DNA of 7,951 bases from Porcipelethomonas sp964621265 (GTDB taxonomy: Bacteria; Bacillota; Clostridia; Oscillospirales; Ruminococcaceae). The notes beneath the pieces are model-generated. The model saw only the letters and a list, made by a program, of their open reading frames with translations, searched no databases and was not told the origin of the DNA. Positions 5,151-7,951 of the stretch are shown piece by piece. Location of the stretch: assembly GCA_964621265.1 (NCBI GenBank), contig CAZULQ010000060.1, positions 1-7,951 of the forward strand, read 5' to 3'. The translations under genes were made by a program, and so were the position numbers. Numbering within the stretch: the first letter of the stretch is position 1; every line of letters starts with the position of its first letter.

Positions 5151-6087
5151 AAATATCAAGCTCTGCGATAACGTCCTTTAGCGTGTTGACGGAATTTACA
5201 AGATTCTGCTGTTCATCATCGCTCAGCGGAATGTCAAGCACCTTTTCGACTCCCCCGCTGCCGACAATTGTAGGGACGCCTATACACACATCCGAAAGCC
5301 CGTAATGCCCGTCAATATACGATGAAACAGGCAGTACACTATGCTCGTCCCTTATAATCGCAAGGACGATTTTTGTAACCGCCATTGCAATGCCGTAGTA
5401 GGTAGCGCCCTTGCGTTCAATCACCTCATAGGCGCTGTCACGCACGCTTCTGTAAATCTCGTCAAAGCACACCTCATTACAGCTTGCACAAAGCCCGTGA
5501 AAATCCTCAAGGTCAATGCCGGACACGTTTGCACTGCTCCACACCGCAAGCTCGCTGTCGCCATGCTCGCCGATGATAAAGGCGTGGATACTTCTGCTGT
5601 CAACGCACAGGGCACGCCCAAGGCGGTATTTGAGCCTTGCTGTGTCAAGGACAGTCCCCGAACCGATAACACGCTCCCTCGGAAATCCCGAAAGCTTCAT
5701 TGTGCAGTAGGTCAGAATGTCAACAGGGTTTGAAACGACAAGTAAAATCCCTTCAGTATTGTATTTTGTAATCTGAGGGATAATCCCCTTGAAGATTTCG
5801 ACATTCTTGTGCACCATGTCAAGACGGGTCTCGTCGGGACGCTGGGCTGTGCCTGCCGTAATGATAATGAGGTAACAGTCGGAAATATCGCTGTAATCCC
5901 CCGCATATACTTTCATCGGGTGGGCAAACGGAAGTCCGTGACACAGGTCCATCGCTTCGCCCTCCGCTTTTGCATGGTTTACGTCAATGAGCACAAGCTC
6001 TGAAAACAGGCTTTTCTGCGTCAGCGCAAAGGCAATTGTCGCCCCCACAGCACCGCATCCTATTATCGCACATTTCTGTTTATTCAT
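5149..6087 (-). CDS. ldh: L-lactate dehydrogenase
   Basis: This cytosolic NAD-dependent enzyme of 312 aa, the normal size for the LDH/MDH family, reduces pyruvate to L-lactate and regenerates NAD+ in fermentation. The Rossmann motif GCGAVG is at residues 10-15 and Asp35 ends beta-2, favouring NAD. In AGTAQRPDETR (78-88) the Gln at 82 sits where malate dehydrogenases carry Arg, so lactate dehydrogenase is preferred; Arg88 is in the mobile loop. SNPVDILTY, Asp148 and Arg151 (LDTARLKYR) and catalytic His175 (GEHGDS) are all present. Of the residues I associate with fructose-1,6-bisphosphate binding, the His188 equivalent is kept (His168) and Arg173 is Lys153. GGAGG at 6100-6104 is a rather distant 12 nt from the ATG. 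It is divergent from the Fe-S operon over a 170-nt AT-rich spacer; its own promoter is not clear. Confidence 0.93.
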   Translation of the reverse strand: MNKQKCAIIGCGAVGATIAFALTQKSLFSELVLIDVNHAKAEGEAMDLCHGLPFAHPMKVYAGDYSDISDCYLIIITAGTAQRPDETRLDMVHKNVEIFKGIIPQITKYNTEGILLVVSNPVDILTYCTMKLSGFPRERVIGSGTVLDTARLKYRLGRALCVDSRSIHAFIIGEHGDSELAVWSSANVSGIDLEDFHGLCASCNEVCFDEIYRSVRDSAYEVIERKGATYYGIAMAVTKIVLAIIRDEHSVLPVSSYIDGHYGLSDVCIGVPTIVGSGGVEKVLDIPLSDDEQQNLVNSVNTLKDVIAELDI

Positions 6088-6173
6088 AAGTAGCGTTTTC
6101 CTCCGGATTCATATAATGTATTTAGTATTATCGGATTTTTTTGATTAATTCATGCAAAATTTGTAAAAAAGAC

Positions 6174-6202
6174 TTGATTATGTTCTGAAAATGTTATATA
6201 AT
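6174..6202 (+). promoter_or_regulatory. Sigma-A promoter for the IscU-like/GGGtGRT operon
   Basis: TTGATT (6174-6179) and a perfect TATAAT (6197-6202) are separated by 17 nt. The predicted start near 6209 places the palindrome 6220-6237 in the first 30 nt of the transcript. Confidence 0.7.
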
Positions 6203-6219
6203 AATTGTATATGCTGTAT

Positions 6220-6237
6220 AAGACTGATTACAGTCTT
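6220..6237 (+). promoter_or_regulatory. 18-bp palindrome in the Fe-S operon leader (operator or hairpin)
   Basis: AAGACTG (6220-6226), ATTA, CAGTCTT (6231-6237) is a perfect 7-bp inverted repeat between the likely transcription start and AAGGAG (6244-6249). It has no T-run after it, so it is not a terminator. It could bind a dimeric repressor just downstream of the promoter, or form a stabilising 5' hairpin on an abundant mRNA. Confidence 0.5.
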
Positions 6238-6257
6238 ACGCGAAAGGAGTTATAATA

Positions 6258-6950
6258 ATGATTTATTCACATGAAGTAGAAAACATGTGTCCTGTTAAGC
6301 AGGGCGTTGCTCACGGCGCTGCTCCGATTCCGGAAGAAGCTAAGTGGGTAAAGGCAACTCAGATTTCTGATATCTCAGGTTTTACACACGGTATTGGCTG
6401 GTGTGCTCCTCAGCAGGGTACATGTAAGCTTACTCTCAACGTTAAGGAAGGCGTTATCCAGGAAGCTTTAGTTGAAACAATCGGATGTTCAGGTATGACA
6501 CATTCAGCTGCTATGGCTTCTGAAATTCTCCCTGGCAGAACAATCCTCGAAGCTCTCAACACAGACCTCGTTTGTGACGCTATCAACACAGCTATGAGAG
6601 AACTCTTCCTCCAGATTGTTTACGGTCGTTCACAGAGTGCTTTCTCTGAAGACGGTCTTGTAATCGGCGCAGGCCTCGAAGACCTCGGTAAGGGCTTACG
6701 TTCACAGGTTGGTACAATGTACGGTACACTCGCTAAGGGTCCTCGTTACCTCGAAATGACTGACGGTTACGTTACAGGCGTTGCCCTCAATGAAGACAAT
6801 GAAATCATCGGCTATCAGTTCGTTAACTTCGGCAAGATGATGGACTTCATCAAGGCCGGCGACGACGCTAACGCAGCTTTCGAAAAGGCTAAGGGTCAGT
6901 ACGGCAGAGTTGATGACGCTGCTCGCATTATCGACCCAAGAAAAGAATAA
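6258..6950 (+). CDS. IscU/NifU-like Fe-S cluster scaffold homologue
   Basis: This 230-aa protein has an IscU-type core near residues 48-120: GTCKLTLNVKEG with Cys56, ETIGCSGMTHSAAMASEILPG with Cys77, then a helical segment (LVCDAINTAMREL, Cys106). Known scaffolds use three cysteines to hold a nascent [2Fe-2S] cluster. The first two are evident here, but the usual third Cys after the long helix is absent. A roughly 100-residue C-terminal extension (GLVIGAGLEDLGKGLRSQVG, then YLEMTDGYVTGVALNEDNEIIGYQFVNFG) lies beyond the usual IscU length. Two further Cys are at 11 and 49. AAGGAG lies 8 nt before the ATG. The GGGtGRT gene follows 14 nt later, an arrangement I recall from other anaerobes. Codon use is strongly biased (GCT, GTT, AAG, GGT), suggesting high expression. 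True scaffold activity is not proven. Confidence 0.85.
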   Translation: MIYSHEVENMCPVKQGVAHGAAPIPEEAKWVKATQISDISGFTHGIGWCAPQQGTCKLTLNVKEGVIQEALVETIGCSGMTHSAAMASEILPGRTILEALNTDLVCDAINTAMRELFLQIVYGRSQSAFSEDGLVIGAGLEDLGKGLRSQVGTMYGTLAKGPRYLEMTDGYVTGVALNEDNEIIGYQFVNFGKMMDFIKAGDDANAAFEKAKGQYGRVDDAARIIDPRKE

Positions 6951-6964
6951 GGAGGATTTCTAAA

Positions 6965-7951
6965 ATGGCTTTATTTGAATCATATGAAAGAAGAGAAAAA
7001 CAGATTCTCGCTGCTATCGGACAGTACGGCATCAAGTCAATTGAAGAATGTGCTGACGTTTGTAAGGAAAAGGGTCTTGACATCTACAAGCTCGTTGAAG
7101 GCATTCAGCCAATCTGTTTCGAAAACGCTAAGTGGGCTTACACAGTAGGCTGTGCTATCGCTATCAAGAAGGGCTGCACAAGAGCTGCTGACGCTGCTGC
7201 TGCTATCGGTGAAGGTCTCCAGGCTTTCTGTATCCCTGGCTCAGTTGCTGACCAGAGAAAGGTTGGTCTCGGTCACGGTAACCTCGGTAAGATGCTCCTC
7301 GAAGAAGATACAGAATGTTTCGCATTCCTCGCAGGTCACGAATCTTTCGCTGCTGCTGAAGGTGCTATCGGTATCGCTGAAAAGGCTAACAAGGTTCGTA
7401 AGAACCCACTCAGAGTTATCCTCAACGGTCTTGGTAAGGACGCAGCTCAGATTATCGCAAGAATCAACGGCTTTACATACGTTGAAACTGAAATGGATTA
7501 CCACACTGGTGAAGTTAAGGAAGTATTCCGCAAGGCTTACTCAAACGGTCTCCGTGCTAAGGTTAACTGCTACGGCGCTAACGACGTAACAGAAGGCGTT
7601 GCTATCATGTGGAAGGAAAACGTTGACGTTTCTATCACTGGTAACTCAACTAACCCAACAAGATTCCAGCACCCAGTTGCAGGTACTTACAAGAAGGAAT
7701 GTGTTGAAAAGGGCAAGAAGTACTTCTCAGTTGCATCAGGCGGCGGTACAGGACGTACACTCCACCCAGACAACATGGCTGCTGGTCCTGCTTCATACGG
7801 TATGACTGATACTCTCGGCAGAATGCACTCTGACGCTCAGTTCGCTGGTTCTTCATCTGTTCCGGCTCACGTTGAAATGATGGGTCTCATCGGTGCAGGT
7901 AACAACCCAATGGTTGGTATGACTGTTGCTTGCGCAGTTGCTGTTGAAGAA
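6965..7951 (+). CDS. GGGtGRT family protein (3' end cut by window)
   Basis: The frame is open for 329 codons from ATG 6965 to the window end without a stop. Strong SD GGAGG (6951-6955) directly follows the stop of the scaffold gene and lies 9 nt before the ATG. The naming motif GGGTGRT is at residues 259-265, within a conserved stretch running on through HPDNMAAGP, GMTDTLGRMHSD, AQFAGSSSVPAH and GNNPMVG. Ten cysteines are visible (29, 33, 51, 63, 71, 89, 118, 202, 246, 323), consistent with metal or Fe-S chemistry, though no classic CxxCxxC cluster is seen. No signal peptide or membrane span is seen, so it is probably cytosolic. Family members are about this length as I recall, so only a few residues should be missing. 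The function of the family is, to my knowledge, unknown. Co-transcription with an IscU-like protein suggests it receives a cluster from, or works with, that partner. Confidence 0.9.
   Translation, partial: MALFESYERREKQILAAIGQYGIKSIEECADVCKEKGLDIYKLVEGIQPICFENAKWAYTVGCAIAIKKGCTRAADAAAAIGEGLQAFCIPGSVADQRKVGLGHGNLGKMLLEEDTECFAFLAGHESFAAAEGAIGIAEKANKVRKNPLRVILNGLGKDAAQIIARINGFTYVETEMDYHTGEVKEVFRKAYSNGLRAKVNCYGANDVTEGVAIMWKENVDVSITGNSTNPTRFQHPVAGTYKKECVEKGKKYFSVASGGGTGRTLHPDNMAAGPASYGMTDTLGRMHSDAQFAGSSSVPAHVEMMGLIGAGNNPMVGMTVACAVAVEE

Noticed and set aside
5341..5733. Plus-strand frames opposite ldh
   Set aside because: They are shadows of a clear LDH coding sequence with full motifs, and have no ribosome sites.
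6088..6173. Promoter for ldh on the minus strand (TTGCAT and GATAAT)
   Set aside because: The two hexamers are 19 nt apart and both imperfect; too weak to report as a feature.
7152..7589. Ser/Leu/Arg-rich plus-strand frame within the GGGtGRT gene
   Set aside because: It is a frame-shifted reading of the highly codon-biased GGGtGRT gene, which is open throughout in the other frame with strong family motifs.

Overview
The window looks like chromosome from a low-to-mid GC Gram-positive anaerobe of class Clostridia, probably a Ruminococcus/Eubacterium-like gut or rumen Oscillospirales member. The evidence is strong GGAGG ribosome sites, near-consensus sigma-A promoters, an IscU-like/GGGtGRT gene pair that I know mainly from Clostridia and other anaerobes, a SpoVB/MurJ-type flippase and an L-lactate dehydrogenase. 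This is inferred from gene content only. I see no rRNA, tRNA, CRISPR array, transposase or phage gene.

Layout, left to right. (1) 80-1826, plus strand: an orphan ParA-type ATPase followed 19 nt later by a protein made of alternating Lys-rich and Asp/Glu-rich blocks ending in a ComFB-like Cys-containing domain. The operon's likely terminator lies inside the next, convergent gene, and the two coding regions overlap by 30 bp. (2) 1797-3323, minus: a multi-spanning MOP-superfamily flippase. (3) 3461-4720, plus: a DUF1015-family protein behind a good promoter with an extended -10. (4) 4721-5148 holds no long gene, but it contains what I consider the best candidate for an undescribed system. Two perfect consensus promoters (TTGACA-17-TATAAT) point at each other across about 330 bp. 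Between them lie a 25-codon hydrophobic, lysine-tailed peptide ORF with an excellent Shine-Dalgarno site, an upstream anti-Shine-Dalgarno, a hairpin usable as an antisense terminator, a second terminator, and a 9-nt sequence near the 5' end complementary to the 3' end. This is the architecture of a type I toxin-antitoxin locus (txpA/ratA-, bsrG/SR4- or par/fst-like). A REP-like palindrome follows. (5) 5149-6087, minus: L-lactate dehydrogenase. (6) 6258-7951, plus: an IscU/NifU-like Fe-S scaffold homologue and a GGGtGRT-family protein cut by the window end, in one operon behind a good promoter and an 18-bp palindromic leader. Both genes show very strong codon bias, suggesting high expression.

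How the genes may work together. ParA and the charged ComFB protein are probably partners, a ParA ATPase with a disordered adaptor, because they are tightly linked and no ParB or parS is visible. The IscU-like and GGGtGRT proteins are co-transcribed and probably act in one Fe-S-linked process of unknown nature. The small peptide and its antisense RNA would form a self-contained module. The flippase, DUF1015 gene and ldh have separate promoters or orientations and no evident functional link.
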